Assembly: GCF_947498095.1 (NCBI RefSeq)
Contig: NZ_CANMJE010000003.1
Location: 62,001-126,000, forward strand
Direction of reading: 5' to 3'
Length of the DNA stretch: 64,000 nucleotides
Origin: an uncultured Shimia sp.
GTDB taxonomy: Bacteria; Pseudomonadota; Alphaproteobacteria; Rhodobacterales; Rhodobacteraceae
Both the position numbers and the translations under genes were made by a program. Below are positions 27,838 through 36,862 of the stretch, piece after piece; position 1 is the stretch's first letter; every line of letters starts with the position of its first letter. The notes beneath the pieces are model-generated. The model was not told the DNA's origin and did no database searches. It saw only the letters and a program-made list of their open reading frames with translations.

Positions 27838-29034
27838 ATGAAGCAGACTTGGCGCTGGTTTGGCCCTTCTGACGCAATCTCCATTGGAGAAATCAGGCAA
27901 ACCGGTGCAACGGGCATTGTTTCAGCTTTGCATCATGTGCCAACTGGCGAGGTTTGGTCTGTCGATGCGATCAAAGAGCGGCAACAGCTGATTGAACGGC
28001 CTCAAGGGGTGCCGTCTGGTCTGACTTGGGATGTGGTCGAGAGCTTGCCGGTGTCCGAGGTGTTGAAATCGCAGACCGGACCAGTGGGGCAACACCTAGC
28101 AAGCTACAAAGAAAGCCTGCGAAACTTGGCCAAATGCGGCATTCACACGGTCTGTTACAACTTCATGCCTGTGCTGGATTGGACCCGTACAGACTTGAGC
28201 TATCCACTGCAGCATGGCGGGCATGCGATGCGGTTTGATCTTGTGGATTTTGTCGCGTTCGATTGCTTCATCTTAAGCCGCAGAGGAGCGGAGCAAGACT
28301 ATTCACCAGAAATTTTGGAAACGGCGAAAGCCCGGTTTTCAGACCTGAATGATGCGGGCCGGCAGGCGTTGTCGAACAACATCGTTGCAGGCCTTCCAGG
28401 TGCCAACGACAATTGGTCTCTTGAGGACGTGAGGCAAAATCTCGCCGCCTATGAGGGCATGACGCCCGAGACTCTGCGCTCTAACCTCATTGATTTCTTG
28501 TCCGAAGTGGTGCCTTTGGCCGAAGAGCTTGGCATCCGGGTTTGTTGCCATCCCGATGATCCACCCTTTCCATTGCTTGGCCTGCCAAGGGTCATGTCAT
28601 CACAAGCAAACTATGCCACGGTGCTGGACGCTGTAGATAGCCCGGCAAACGGCGCGACGCTCTGCACCGGATCTCTGGGGGTTGCGATTGGGTTTGATCC
28701 GGTGTCCTTCATCACCCAACTTGGCCACAAGGTTCATTTCGTACATCTTCGCAATACGGTGCGAGACGGTTCAAGTGACGGAAATCGCCATGGTTTTGTT
28801 GAGGCAGAACACTTGGTTGGGGACACAGATATGGTCGCGACAATTCGTGCCTTGTTGGCCGAGGAACAGCGACGCAGAGAAACCGGACGCACAGATCATG
28901 AAATCCCAATGCGCCCAGACCATGGCCACGCTCTTTTGAGCGACCTCGCGGGCACGACACAACCTGGATACCCGCTGATAGGCCGCTTGCGCGGCCTCGC
29001 AGAACTTCGCGGCGTCATGCTGGGGTGCAGCTAG
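27838..29034 (+). CDS. uxuA: Mannonate dehydratase
   Basis: A 398-residue enzyme, close to the 394 of E. coli UxuA, that dehydrates D-mannonate to 2-keto-3-deoxygluconate. Family segments are WRWFGPSDAISIGEIRQTGA at the start, IVSALHHVPTGEVW, and CGIHTVCYNFMPVLDWTRTD near residue 100. The metal-site region is VCCHPDDPPFPLLGLPRVMS near residue 238, followed by FVHLRNT and a C-terminal PDHGHALL. The ATG at 27838 follows AAGAAGG. It is the last gene of the operon. Fructuronate reductase (UxuB), uronate isomerase (UxaC) and KDPG aldolase are not present by name, so they must lie elsewhere or be replaced, perhaps by the SDR. Confidence 0.95.
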   Translation: MKQTWRWFGPSDAISIGEIRQTGATGIVSALHHVPTGEVWSVDAIKERQQLIERPQGVPSGLTWDVVESLPVSEVLKSQTGPVGQHLASYKESLRNLAKCGIHTVCYNFMPVLDWTRTDLSYPLQHGGHAMRFDLVDFVAFDCFILSRRGAEQDYSPEILETAKARFSDLNDAGRQALSNNIVAGLPGANDNWSLEDVRQNLAAYEGMTPETLRSNLIDFLSEVVPLAEELGIRVCCHPDDPPFPLLGLPRVMSSQANYATVLDAVDSPANGATLCTGSLGVAIGFDPVSFITQLGHKVHFVHLRNTVRDGSSDGNRHGFVEAEHLVGDTDMVATIRALLAEEQRRRETGRTDHEIPMRPDHGHALLSDLAGTTQPGYPLIGRLRGLAELRGVMLGCS

Positions 29035-29089
29035 TCGATCATAAGGTGCCACACCCTCGGTCGTGGCAGATGTTTGGGACTCAAATCAC

Positions 29090-29282
29090 ACCTGGTTGAG
29101 ACAATGCTCGTGGGTCGTTTGTATCAATTGGCGTTCAACATTCCGAAGAAAGGCCGGAAATGTGACGTAAAGCATCACCGAAAAGAGGTATGCTTCAGGA
29201 CCGATTTTGAATTGCCGAAAAGCGGAACGTTTTGCCATCAGGGTAAGCTATGAAACAGCCCCGCTCTCCGCAACCGAATTTC
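29090..29282 (-). pseudogene. 5' fragment of an IS6-family element, reading leftward
   Basis: The minus strand from 29238 reads AKRSAFRQFKIGPEAYLFSV, then MLYVTFPAFLRNVER, the start of an IS6-type transposase, and then degenerates. Upstream of its start, at 29240-29282, is GGGGCTGTTTCATAG and neighbouring bases, which match in inverted orientation the bases at 36955-37004. Those shared bases are taken as the element end. Only about 50 codons remain. The rest of the gap between uxuA and the sulfatase (29035-29448) shows no gene. Confidence 0.7.
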
Positions 29283-29448
29283 TTCTGTCATCACCTTGCC
29301 ACGAGCCCGCCCGCCTCTGTTTGCACACCTGCTAACGTCTATTTCGGGCAGGGCCGTGCCATTCTGAGAAAACCAAAATGGATCAAACAAAAAGGCCGTC
29401 GAAACGCGACGCTTGCTGTTCTAGTTGATTGTGGAGCGTGCCCCGCTG

Positions 29449-30918
29449 TCAAGCCGAAAACTCAGGAACCCAGTCCTCGCCCCACGCGTCTTGCCACAGC
29501 CTTTGATAGGTCACGTTGGATTTTGCACTGCCGCTTTGCCACAGGTCATAATCTGGCGCGGCATAGGCATCAAAAAACGACGTTACGCGGTTGCGCAGGT
29601 CGTCAATGATCTGGGAAAGCTCCGGGCGGTCAATCAGATTGACCTTTTCCATTGGATCGTCGGTCAGGTGGTAAAGCTCGTCCTGCATCGGATAGGAGGC
29701 CGCACCCTGGAACCGCATGGCAAAAAGCCATTCGTGTGTCCGGATCGCACGGGTTTCTTCCTGCTCGTAAAAGATCGCATCCGCCTCTTCCAGATATTCG
29801 CCTCTCAGGGCAGGGCCAAGATCGCGCGCGCTGCTGGCAAGGCTCGGGCGTGCGTCGGGGGAGCCAACCAAGGCGGCCAAGGTCGGAAAAAGATCGATCT
29901 GACTGACCAGCGCGTTCGACACGCGGCCACTTGTAACCGGCCCTCCACTCAGGATCAGTGGAATATTGTAGGACGCACGGTGCGCGCTGGCGGGGAAAGC
30001 AGCCGCGCCGTGGCCCCATATACCGTTGTGCCCCAGCGAGAATCCGTGATCCGAGGTGTAGATTACGATGGTGTTCTCATCGAGACCCAGCCTTTCGAGC
30101 GTCGCAAGTATCCGTCCGACACCATCGTCGATCAGGCTGACCTGAGCAAAATAGTTCCGCAGCGATTCAACATTGTTCGGCAACAAAAGCGGCCCCTTGA
30201 ATTGCTCACGCACACCACCTTCGGCAACCCGCAGGCCAAACCGTTCCAGAACGTCGCTGGACAGGCCCTCTCTTGGGATCGAGTGCATATCCGCATCGTC
30301 GTAAAGATCCGCAAACGCCATGTCTGGGCGTCCTTTGATGGCCGGCCAATGCCCGTAGGGCCCGTTGTAGGGCACGAAGGCAAAAAACGGATCCTCTTCC
30401 TCGGCGCGATGTTCCAGATACTCGATCGTCTTGTCGGTAAAGAAGTCGACAGTATGCCCTTCAAAGCGATAGCGCTCTTCCTGATCAATCACATCGTTGC
30501 CGTAAAAACTGGTGGTATGCCCGTGCGGAAATGTGACCCAGTGATCAAAGGCCAGTTGCGGTACAAAAGGGACGCCTAGATGAAATTTACCAATCATCGC
30601 AGTTGCATACCCGGCCTGCTTGATGACCGTTGGCAGGTTGTTGAACTCACCTATCGCCGACCAGTTTTGCGGCCAATGGTCGATCAGCCGGTCATCCAGC
30701 CAGTTGTGAATACCATGTTGGCTGGGCATCAATCCGGTCAACACTGAGGCCCGGCAAGGTGAGCACATCGCGTTCACGCAATAGGCATTCTCAAACCGCA
30801 CCCCGCGATCTGCCATTTGGTCAAGATGCGGGGTTTGCACCTCGTTATTGCCATAGCAGCCAAGTAAGTCGGCGGGCTGGTTGTCTGACATAAAAAGGAT
30901 GATGTTTGGGCGCTTCAT
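29449..30918 (-). CDS. Type I sulfatase (formylglycine-dependent), no signal peptide
   Basis: A 489-residue alkaline-phosphatase-superfamily sulfatase. RPNIILFMSDNQPADLLGCY at the start gives the metal-site Asp. The active-site signature is CSPCRASVLTG near residue 52 (C-x-P-x-R), whose Cys must be oxidised to formylglycine by a maturase not seen in this window. YTSDHGFSLGHNGIWGHG near residue 290 holds the second metal-site Asp-His pair. It starts directly with the catalytic fold and has no signal peptide, so it is expected in the cytoplasm. It would remove sulfate from an imported substrate; the substrate class cannot be read. It is convergent with uxuA and divergent from the MarR gene. Confidence 0.92.
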   Translation of the reverse strand: MKRPNIILFMSDNQPADLLGCYGNNEVQTPHLDQMADRGVRFENAYCVNAMCSPCRASVLTGLMPSQHGIHNWLDDRLIDHWPQNWSAIGEFNNLPTVIKQAGYATAMIGKFHLGVPFVPQLAFDHWVTFPHGHTTSFYGNDVIDQEERYRFEGHTVDFFTDKTIEYLEHRAEEEDPFFAFVPYNGPYGHWPAIKGRPDMAFADLYDDADMHSIPREGLSSDVLERFGLRVAEGGVREQFKGPLLLPNNVESLRNYFAQVSLIDDGVGRILATLERLGLDENTIVIYTSDHGFSLGHNGIWGHGAAAFPASAHRASYNIPLILSGGPVTSGRVSNALVSQIDLFPTLAALVGSPDARPSLASSARDLGPALRGEYLEEADAIFYEQEETRAIRTHEWLFAMRFQGAASYPMQDELYHLTDDPMEKVNLIDRPELSQIIDDLRNRVTSFFDAYAAPDYDLWQSGSAKSNVTYQRLWQDAWGEDWVPEFSA

Positions 30919-30935
30919 GGGCAGTCCTCAATTTA

Positions 30936-31033
30936 GTCTGGCAGGATATCCGAGCGGTTGCTTTCGGCGGCGGCCTTGCGGTCGGAACACGGCCTGCAGC
31001 CCCTCCGCCAACGATGACATCGTCAAAAGCCAT
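30936..31033 (-). pseudogene. N-terminal remnant of a GMC-type FAD oxidoreductase
   Basis: The minus strand from the ATG at 31033 reads MAFDDVIVGGGAAGRVPTAR, very like the FAD-binding start of GMC (choline dehydrogenase-like) oxidoreductases, where VIVGGGxAGCVLAxRL is usual. After about 20 codons the similarity is lost, and the frame runs to the sulfatase start region with no further match. It is a short piece, so chance resemblance cannot be excluded, but the G-x-G-x-x-G placement directly after a methionine is convincing. Confidence 0.45.
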
Positions 31034-31202
31034 TGTCCTCATACCTGAGTCCTAACCCGCTTTCATTCCGGCATGCATCCACGATCTCGGCGCTGCACCA
31101 TGCCTTATATCGACCCGGCGCACCACTTATGTTGCTCTTGCCATATATTGCATTTGCCAATATAGTGATTAACAAGTCAAGGGATTTTGTGGGGGTGAAA
31201 CG

Positions 31203-31730
31203 TTGCACGGAGCATTGATACCACCCGAGCAGGTGGATGATTTCATCATCCTGCGGGCGCGGAGATTCACCAGTTCAACCCGGCGTTCTTTGACGCAGGA
31301 CGTTTTGCAGAAGGAAAATCTGCCCGTTCTCGAATGGCAGTTGTTGTTTTCGATTGCGCGCTTCGGAAGTTGCCACGTTGCCTTTGTCACAAAAAACACC
31401 TCGATCGATCCAGCGCATGGCAGCCGCGCTGCAAGCGCGCTGGAGAAAAAGGGGCTGATTTCGCGTTGCGAAGACCCAGAGAACAAGCGCCGCAAACTGA
31501 TGTCGCTGACCCCACTTGGTGTCGAAACAGTAAAGCGGATTTGGCCAAAAGCCCGACAGGTCACGGCGAGTTTTACTGACCGGTTAAGCCCGGACGAGTT
31601 TACTGAACTGAAACGGCTGTTGGATTTGATCAATGGCAGTGCAGGCCCTTTGGCCGTCAAGGTCGATCCGCGCAACCGACAGGATAGTGCACTAATTGAG
31701 ATGGGAGAAGTTGCCGCTCAGGCTGGATGA
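31203..31730 (+). CDS. MarR-family transcriptional regulator
   Basis: A 175-residue winged-helix regulator of the MarR type. The recognition region is PVLEWQLLFSIARFGSCHVA, then DPAHGSRAASALEKKGLISR, and the wing is CEDPENKRRKLMSLTPLG. A C-terminal helix gives dimer contacts. The only start giving the full domain is the TTG at 31203, which has a poor ribosome site, so expression may be low. It lies 80 bases before the TAXI binding-protein gene on the same strand and about 285 bases from the divergent sulfatase, so it is the likely regulator of the sulfatase and TAXI transporter genes. Confidence 0.85.
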   Translation: MHGALIPPEQVDDFIILRARRFTSSTRRSLTQDVLQKENLPVLEWQLLFSIARFGSCHVAFVTKNTSIDPAHGSRAASALEKKGLISRCEDPENKRRKLMSLTPLGVETVKRIWPKARQVTASFTDRLSPDEFTELKRLLDLINGSAGPLAVKVDPRNRQDSALIEMGEVAAQAG

Positions 31731-31811
31731 TCGGGTGCAGCACTTTTTGTCCGAACCCGGCCGTGGAAGGGCGCGTTACTAGAAAACAAAGGTAAAATCA
31801 GGGAGGAAACG

Positions 31812-32858
31812 ATGAAACCTATGAAATTGATCGCCGCTGCGGTCGCTACAATGACGATGGTGTCTGGTGCAGTTGCGCAGACCAATCTGACCGCCGAAAC
31901 GGCAAGCCCGGGTGGTGCCACGCATCTTTCCCTTGCGCATTTGACGGAAGTGGCGGGCACCAGCGGTGTTGCCAACATTCAACTGGCAGATGGTCAGACA
32001 TTGACCAATTCGATCCAGAACGTTGCTGAAGGCAAAACTGACATCGCCGGAACGCCTTACATTCTGCCTTTCCTGATGAGCAGGGGCGTTGGCCCTTACG
32101 GATCTTTAGGCAAGGAAAAGGGCGCAGAGCTTGCGAGTAACCTCCGGGCAATCAACCCCTTTGTCCTCGGGATCTTCTTTCTCTTTGCCTATGACTCCAA
32201 AGGCATTGGCGGCTGGGACGACCTGAAAGGCCGCAAGATCTACAATGGTCCGCCCCGTGGTGGTGCTCTGACCAACGCCCGCAGCATGATCCAGATCGTG
32301 GCGGGCCTGAAGGATGGTGAAGACTACGAAGGCATGCAGATTAACTGGGGGCAGGGTGCAACGCTGATCAGCAGTGGTGAACCCGACGCCGTTGTGCTTC
32401 CGGAACTGTTCCCTAGCCCTCGTCTGACCATCCCCAGCGCGGCTGGCAAAATGACCGGCTGGTCGATGCCAATTGAGGCCTACGAAAGCGAAGCGATGCA
32501 GAAGTACATGAAAGCCCCGGGCAGCGCGCCCTGGACCAGCAGTGTTGCAAGCATTCAGGACGTCATGGGTGAGGATTGGTCTTTCGTTTCTGAGGACGAC
32601 ACGTTCCGCGCCTTTGCAACGATTGGTGGCAATGTTGTGAACAAGAATATGGACGATGCACTCGTCTATGATCTGGTGAATGTTTACATCGCGTCACTCA
32701 AAGATCTGATGGGCAAGGCGCCTTATGGCGAAACCGTTGGCTACGATTTCCCGATGCAGGGGATGTGTGGCGCGAACCCGATCCAGTACCACCCAGCCGC
32801 AGCGCGCGCGTGGCGTGAAGCTGGTTTCGAGATTGATGATTGTGCGGTCGCACAATAA
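31812..32858 (+). CDS. TAXI-family TRAP transporter solute-binding protein
   Basis: A 348-residue periplasmic binding protein with a signal peptide of about 22 residues ending in GAVAQ. The pattern fits TAXI proteins rather than DctP: QLADGQTLTNSIQNVAEGKT near residue 58, GIFFLFAYDSKGIGGWDDLK near residue 120 and GRKIYNGPPRGGALTNARSM near residue 140. A C-terminal Cys pair may form a disulfide (MCGANPIQYHPAAARAW, then DDCAVAQ). TAXI systems take up carboxylates and other small anions; the ligand here is unknown but may be a sulfated sugar acid, given the two sulfatase genes beside it. GGGAGGAAACG precedes the ATG. Confidence 0.85.
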   Translation: MKPMKLIAAAVATMTMVSGAVAQTNLTAETASPGGATHLSLAHLTEVAGTSGVANIQLADGQTLTNSIQNVAEGKTDIAGTPYILPFLMSRGVGPYGSLGKEKGAELASNLRAINPFVLGIFFLFAYDSKGIGGWDDLKGRKIYNGPPRGGALTNARSMIQIVAGLKDGEDYEGMQINWGQGATLISSGEPDAVVLPELFPSPRLTIPSAAGKMTGWSMPIEAYESEAMQKYMKAPGSAPWTSSVASIQDVMGEDWSFVSEDDTFRAFATIGGNVVNKNMDDALVYDLVNVYIASLKDLMGKAPYGETVGYDFPMQGMCGANPIQYHPAAARAWREAGFEIDDCAVAQ

Positions 32859-32881
32859 CCCAACTCACGTCTGAAAAACAT

Positions 32882-32907
32882 GAGCGTCGCCTGATCTGGC
32901 GGCGCTC
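32882..32907 (+). promoter_or_regulatory. Intercistronic hairpin after the TAXI binding protein
   Basis: GAGCGTCGCC (32882-32891) and GGCGGCGCTC (32898-32907) pair over 10 bases with one G-T pair around a 6-base loop. It lies between the binding-protein and permease genes. As at the dctP gene there is no T run, so a role in raising binding-protein output over permease is likely. Confidence 0.65.
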
Positions 32908-32937
32908 AATCGGGCAATTTCAAGGATAGACAGAACA

Positions 32938-35274
32938 GTGGTCGATATAACCAACCAAACCTTGAACAAAGCGCTCTTTCCGAACTGGGCTGTTTACATC
33001 CTGTCGCTGGTTTTTGTCGCCATGGGCGTCATTAACAGCACGCCGGTCATTCCCGGCTGGTCCGAGATGTGGCAGGGGTTAACCGGGAACGAAAACTTCA
33101 AAGTTCGCAGTTTTTCGACCGAATGGTTCTATCCCATTGTGTTCTTTGTCATGATGCTGGTCGTGGCGCTAAAACACTCCATGTGGCGCGCTTGGCAAGG
33201 CACTTCCCGCGCCTGGTTTGGTGCCTTTATGGACATCGCGCTGGTCGTAGCGGCGGCCACCATTTCTTTTACGTATCTTATCGAAATCGACAGTGTCTGT
33301 CTGATTGATGCCCTGAACGGGGATCGTGCGCGGATCATGGCCGAAACGCTGCAGGCAGAAATCGAGTTTGCCGAAACGATGGGTTTGCCGGCGCCAGACA
33401 CCGTGGAAGACCCCAAATGCGTCAACACGACGGGCGTTTGGCTGGTTGCCATCATGGGAGCGTCCATGATGGTGTTCTTGGGATACAACATCAAAGTCTG
33501 GGGACTGCCGCTGGTGGCCGTCGCGATTTTGATTGCGCTCTACACCTTTGGAACTGTGTTGGTCTGGTATTTCCACGGGCCCGAAGACATCAACAAATAC
33601 CTGATGACCAAGCTTGGCGGTGAGCCGCGCTCCTTCCTTGATGGGGTGCCCAACGTGCATGACGCGTTGGTCAATAACGCGTCGGGCATTCTCGGGCGCT
33701 TCATGAACGTGATCATGAACATGGTCTTCCCCTATATCATTCTGGGCGCGCTTTTCGGGCAATCCGCCGGGGGCCAGACCCTGATCAAACTGGCGTTCCG
33801 CTGGACACGCCATCTGCGCGGCGGACCGGCCCACGCAGCGATTGTCAGCTCGGCCATGTTTGGTACGATTTCCGGTGGACCCGTGGTTAATGTTCTCTCG
33901 ACCGGAGTTCTCACCATCCCGATGATGATCAAGCGCGGCTTTTCTAAGGTCTTTGCCGGGGGTGTCGAGGCCGCGGCCTCGTCCGGCGGGTCGATCATGC
34001 CGCCGGTCATGGGGGTCGCCGCCTTTATTCTCGCCGCAATGACAGGCGTGCCATATCGCGATGTCATCATCGCAGCGGCCTTGCCTGCAGTGGCCTATTT
34101 TGCCTGCCTGTTCCTCAGCGCCTCTTTCCAGTCCCGAAAGCAGGGCATCGAAGCCTTTGGTGAACTGACCGAGGATATGCGGATCGACCGCGAAGACGTC
34201 TTGCACCTGATGCAGATTTTCCTGCCGATACTCTTGATCCTGATCCTGCTGCTGACCCCAAAAGACATGGTGGGCTGCGGCTTCATGGCCTCGCTTCTGG
34301 GCGCCGAGGCAGTATTTCAGAACGACCGCTGCGTTGTCTCGTCAATGCCATGGATCCTGCAGATATTCCAAAATGCGGCGGGTGATGCCGGGGCGACCGG
34401 CTGGTGGGCTGCGGCGCTGGTCATGGTCCTCCTGTTCCTTGACAAAGAGTTCCGCGCCAAACCGCGCAAGGTTTTGGATGCGCTTGCCGAGTCCGGGATC
34501 ACCATTTCAACCTTGTACCTGATGTTGCTGGCGGTGACAGTGATCGACGTCTGCCTGAACTTCACAGGCCTGTCCAAATTCGTGGCCATCGATGTGTTGC
34601 GCTTTTTGCTGTCGCTTGATCTGGCCGGAGATGGGTCGGTGCTGTTCCAGTTTATTGCGCTGGCGATCACGATGCTGCTGGCCGTGCTGTTGGGCATGGG
34701 GATGCCGGCGGTTCCGGCCTATATCAACGTCGCCCTTTTGATGGGGCCTTTGCTGGCCGGGCTCGGCATTGCCACGTTTACGGCGCATATGTTCATCTTC
34801 TACTTCGCCATTGCATCCGCCATTACCCCGCCCGTCGCGCTGGCTGCATTTGCGGCGTCGACCATTACCAAGGCCGAGCCGATGGCGACCGGTTTCAGCG
34901 CTGTGCGCTCGGGCATTGTGATGTTCGCAATTCCCTTTGTCTTTGCTTTCTACCCCGAGATCCTGCTGGTTGATCAGGCGTTGGTTGATCCTTCCAGCCC
35001 CTCCGGCGCGCCCCTGCCAGGCTATGAGAATGGCGTCCAGTTCAGCGCACTTTTGTGGCTTTTGGCACGCCTTGTTCTGGTGCTCTATCTGGTGGCAAGC
35101 GCTTTGGCCACGCACGATGCCCGACCGCTCAGCGCGGCATGGATCGCCATTCGGCTTGCGACCGCAGTGGCCATCCTCATGCGCCCGGAGGTCATCCAGT
35201 TTGCCGCACTCGCCTTTGCCGCAGCCTTTCTGGCCTGGCACCATTTTGGCGCTGGTCGGGCCAAACCCGCATAA
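32938..35274 (+). CDS. TRAP transporter fused permease (DctQ-DctM type)
   Basis: A 778-residue inner-membrane protein. The first 230 residues form four or more helices of a DctQ-like part; the remainder is a DctM-like channel with about a dozen helices. Channel motifs include AHAAIVSSAMFGTISGGPVV near residue 298, FAGGVEAAASSGGSIMPPVM near residue 340 and LLGMGMPAVPAYINVALLMG near residue 580. Fusion of the two permeases is the usual state in TAXI systems. A notable feature is a hydrophilic stretch with several Cys between helices 3 and 4. The GTG at 32938 follows AAGGATAGACAGAACA. It pairs with the TAXI binding protein and is followed after 19 bases by a sulfatase. Confidence 0.9.
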   Translation: MVDITNQTLNKALFPNWAVYILSLVFVAMGVINSTPVIPGWSEMWQGLTGNENFKVRSFSTEWFYPIVFFVMMLVVALKHSMWRAWQGTSRAWFGAFMDIALVVAAATISFTYLIEIDSVCLIDALNGDRARIMAETLQAEIEFAETMGLPAPDTVEDPKCVNTTGVWLVAIMGASMMVFLGYNIKVWGLPLVAVAILIALYTFGTVLVWYFHGPEDINKYLMTKLGGEPRSFLDGVPNVHDALVNNASGILGRFMNVIMNMVFPYIILGALFGQSAGGQTLIKLAFRWTRHLRGGPAHAAIVSSAMFGTISGGPVVNVLSTGVLTIPMMIKRGFSKVFAGGVEAAASSGGSIMPPVMGVAAFILAAMTGVPYRDVIIAAALPAVAYFACLFLSASFQSRKQGIEAFGELTEDMRIDREDVLHLMQIFLPILLILILLLTPKDMVGCGFMASLLGAEAVFQNDRCVVSSMPWILQIFQNAAGDAGATGWWAAALVMVLLFLDKEFRAKPRKVLDALAESGITISTLYLMLLAVTVIDVCLNFTGLSKFVAIDVLRFLLSLDLAGDGSVLFQFIALAITMLLAVLLGMGMPAVPAYINVALLMGPLLAGLGIATFTAHMFIFYFAIASAITPPVALAAFAASTITKAEPMATGFSAVRSGIVMFAIPFVFAFYPEILLVDQALVDPSSPSGAPLPGYENGVQFSALLWLLARLVLVLYLVASALATHDARPLSAAWIAIRLATAVAILMRPEVIQFAALAFAAAFLAWHHFGAGRAKPA

Positions 35275-35293
35275 TGGAAGACGCTGATTTCGC

Positions 35294-36862
35294 ATGACCA
35301 AACGCCCCAATTTTCTGTTTCTGATTACCGATCAACAACGCGCGGACTGGCTTGGGTGTTATGGACATCCGGTGTTGAAGACGCCTCACATCGATTCCAT
35401 TGCGGCACGCGGCACACGGTTTGACAACTTTCACACGGCGTCGCCTGTTTGCATGCCGAACCGGGCATCGCTGTTAACGGGGCGGTATCCCAGCCTGCAT
35501 GGGCTGCGCTATAACGGCTGTGTCTTGCCGGAAAACGCCAACACCTTTGTCGATGTACTGGCGCAATCAGGCTATCACACTGCGGCTATCGGCAAGAGCC
35601 ACCTGCAACCTTTCACCGCCATGCCGCCAATGGGTAAATCGGTTGAGGACATTGCCGCCTCGCCAGAGGCTTGGAAGACCGACAGGCCTGCGCATTACCA
35701 AGAAGAACCTGAACAGTATAAGGGCGATGAACGTTACCAGATCAATACGCCTTATTACGGCTACCAGCACGTTGACATGGTGACCTCTCACGGTGATCGC
35801 TGTGGCGGGCACTACCAGCAGTGGTTCCGCGAGGCCGCCTCGGACTGGGAGGCGCTGCATGATCCTGCCAACGAGCTGGCGCACAACTACTCTTGCCCGC
35901 AAGCTTACCGCACACCCATCCCCGAGGACCTGTATCCCACCGGGTACATCCGGGATCGCGCCATTGACTACATCACGTCGCGTGCCGATCAGGACGCGCC
36001 CTTTTTTGCCTTCGTCAGTTTCCCCGATCCGCACCACCCGTTTAATCCACCGGGGAAATACTGGGACATGTACAGCCCCGACGAATTTGAGATTTCGCTG
36101 CCCTTTGACGCGCATAAGAACCCCACGCCCCCTATGAAATGGCTGCATGACCAGTGGAAAGGGGTGGGCGACGGCGAACAGGCGACCCCACAAACGGCTA
36201 TGATGCTGGATGATCAACAGCTGAAGGAAGCCATGGCGCTTTCTGCGGGCATGATGGCCTTTATCGACGATGCGGTCGGCGACATCCTCGCGGCGCTTGA
36301 AGAGAGCGGGCAGATGGAAAACACGGTCATCTGCTACAATGCCGATCACGGAGACTACCTGGGCGATTTCAACATGATTTTGAAAGGTGCCTTGCCGTTC
36401 CGCAGCATCACACGTGTGCCCTTTATCTGGTCCGATCCGGATCATCGCGCGGCAACCAGTGCAGATGCGCTATGCTCCACCGTTGATCTGGCTGCGACCA
36501 TTCTGGATCGCGCCGGGTTGGAACCTTTCAACGGTAATCAGGGGCAAAGCTTTCTGCCCGCCACCCAAGGCGCAGACGGCCCCCGCAGCGAGGCGTTGAT
36601 CGAATACAATGATGGCGGCAACCGTCTTGGGTTTGAAGAACCTGCCCGGGTTCGCTCGCTGATCACGGCCCGGTGGCGCTATACGATCTACCGCGATCAG
36701 ACATGGGGCGAGCTATACGATCTGGTCAATGACCCGGAGGAGACAGAAAACCTCTGGGACAGCCCCGACCATCAGCAAGTCCGGGCACAGATGTCGGAGC
36801 GGCTGGTTCATCACCTGATTGCACAAATGGATGAAAGCCCACAGTCAGACAGGCTTGCGTGA
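35294..36862 (+). CDS. Second type I sulfatase, no signal peptide
   Basis: A 522-residue sulfatase. RPNFLFLITDQQRADWLGCY opens the fold with the first metal-site Asp. The active-site motif is CMPNRASLLTGRYPSLHGLR near residue 54 (C-x-P-x-R). YNADHGDYLGDFNMILKGAL near residue 350 carries the later Asp-His-Gly pair and the substrate-side lysine. Like the first sulfatase it has no signal peptide, so it is probably cytoplasmic and acts after import. The two proteins are related only at the level of the family, suggesting two different sulfate positions or substrates. The 19-base gap from the permease indicates one operon. Its stop overlaps the start of a truncated amidohydrolase. Confidence 0.92.
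   Translation: MTKRPNFLFLITDQQRADWLGCYGHPVLKTPHIDSIAARGTRFDNFHTASPVCMPNRASLLTGRYPSLHGLRYNGCVLPENANTFVDVLAQSGYHTAAIGKSHLQPFTAMPPMGKSVEDIAASPEAWKTDRPAHYQEEPEQYKGDERYQINTPYYGYQHVDMVTSHGDRCGGHYQQWFREAASDWEALHDPANELAHNYSCPQAYRTPIPEDLYPTGYIRDRAIDYITSRADQDAPFFAFVSFPDPHHPFNPPGKYWDMYSPDEFEISLPFDAHKNPTPPMKWLHDQWKGVGDGEQATPQTAMMLDDQQLKEAMALSAGMMAFIDDAVGDILAALEESGQMENTVICYNADHGDYLGDFNMILKGALPFRSITRVPFIWSDPDHRAATSADALCSTVDLAATILDRAGLEPFNGNQGQSFLPATQGADGPRSEALIEYNDGGNRLGFEEPARVRSLITARWRYTIYRDQTWGELYDLVNDPEETENLWDSPDHQQVRAQMSERLVHHLIAQMDESPQSDRLA

Noticed and set aside
29425-30579. 384-residue plus-strand frame over the first sulfatase
   Set aside because: Antisense to the sulfatase, which has complete active-site motifs.
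33169-34206. 345-residue minus-strand frame over the TRAP permease
   Set aside because: Antisense shadow of a membrane protein; composition extremely rich in His, Asp, Gly and Arg with no motif.
34507-35310. 267-residue minus-strand frame over the end of the TRAP permease
   Set aside because: Same reason: antisense to a well-supported permease.
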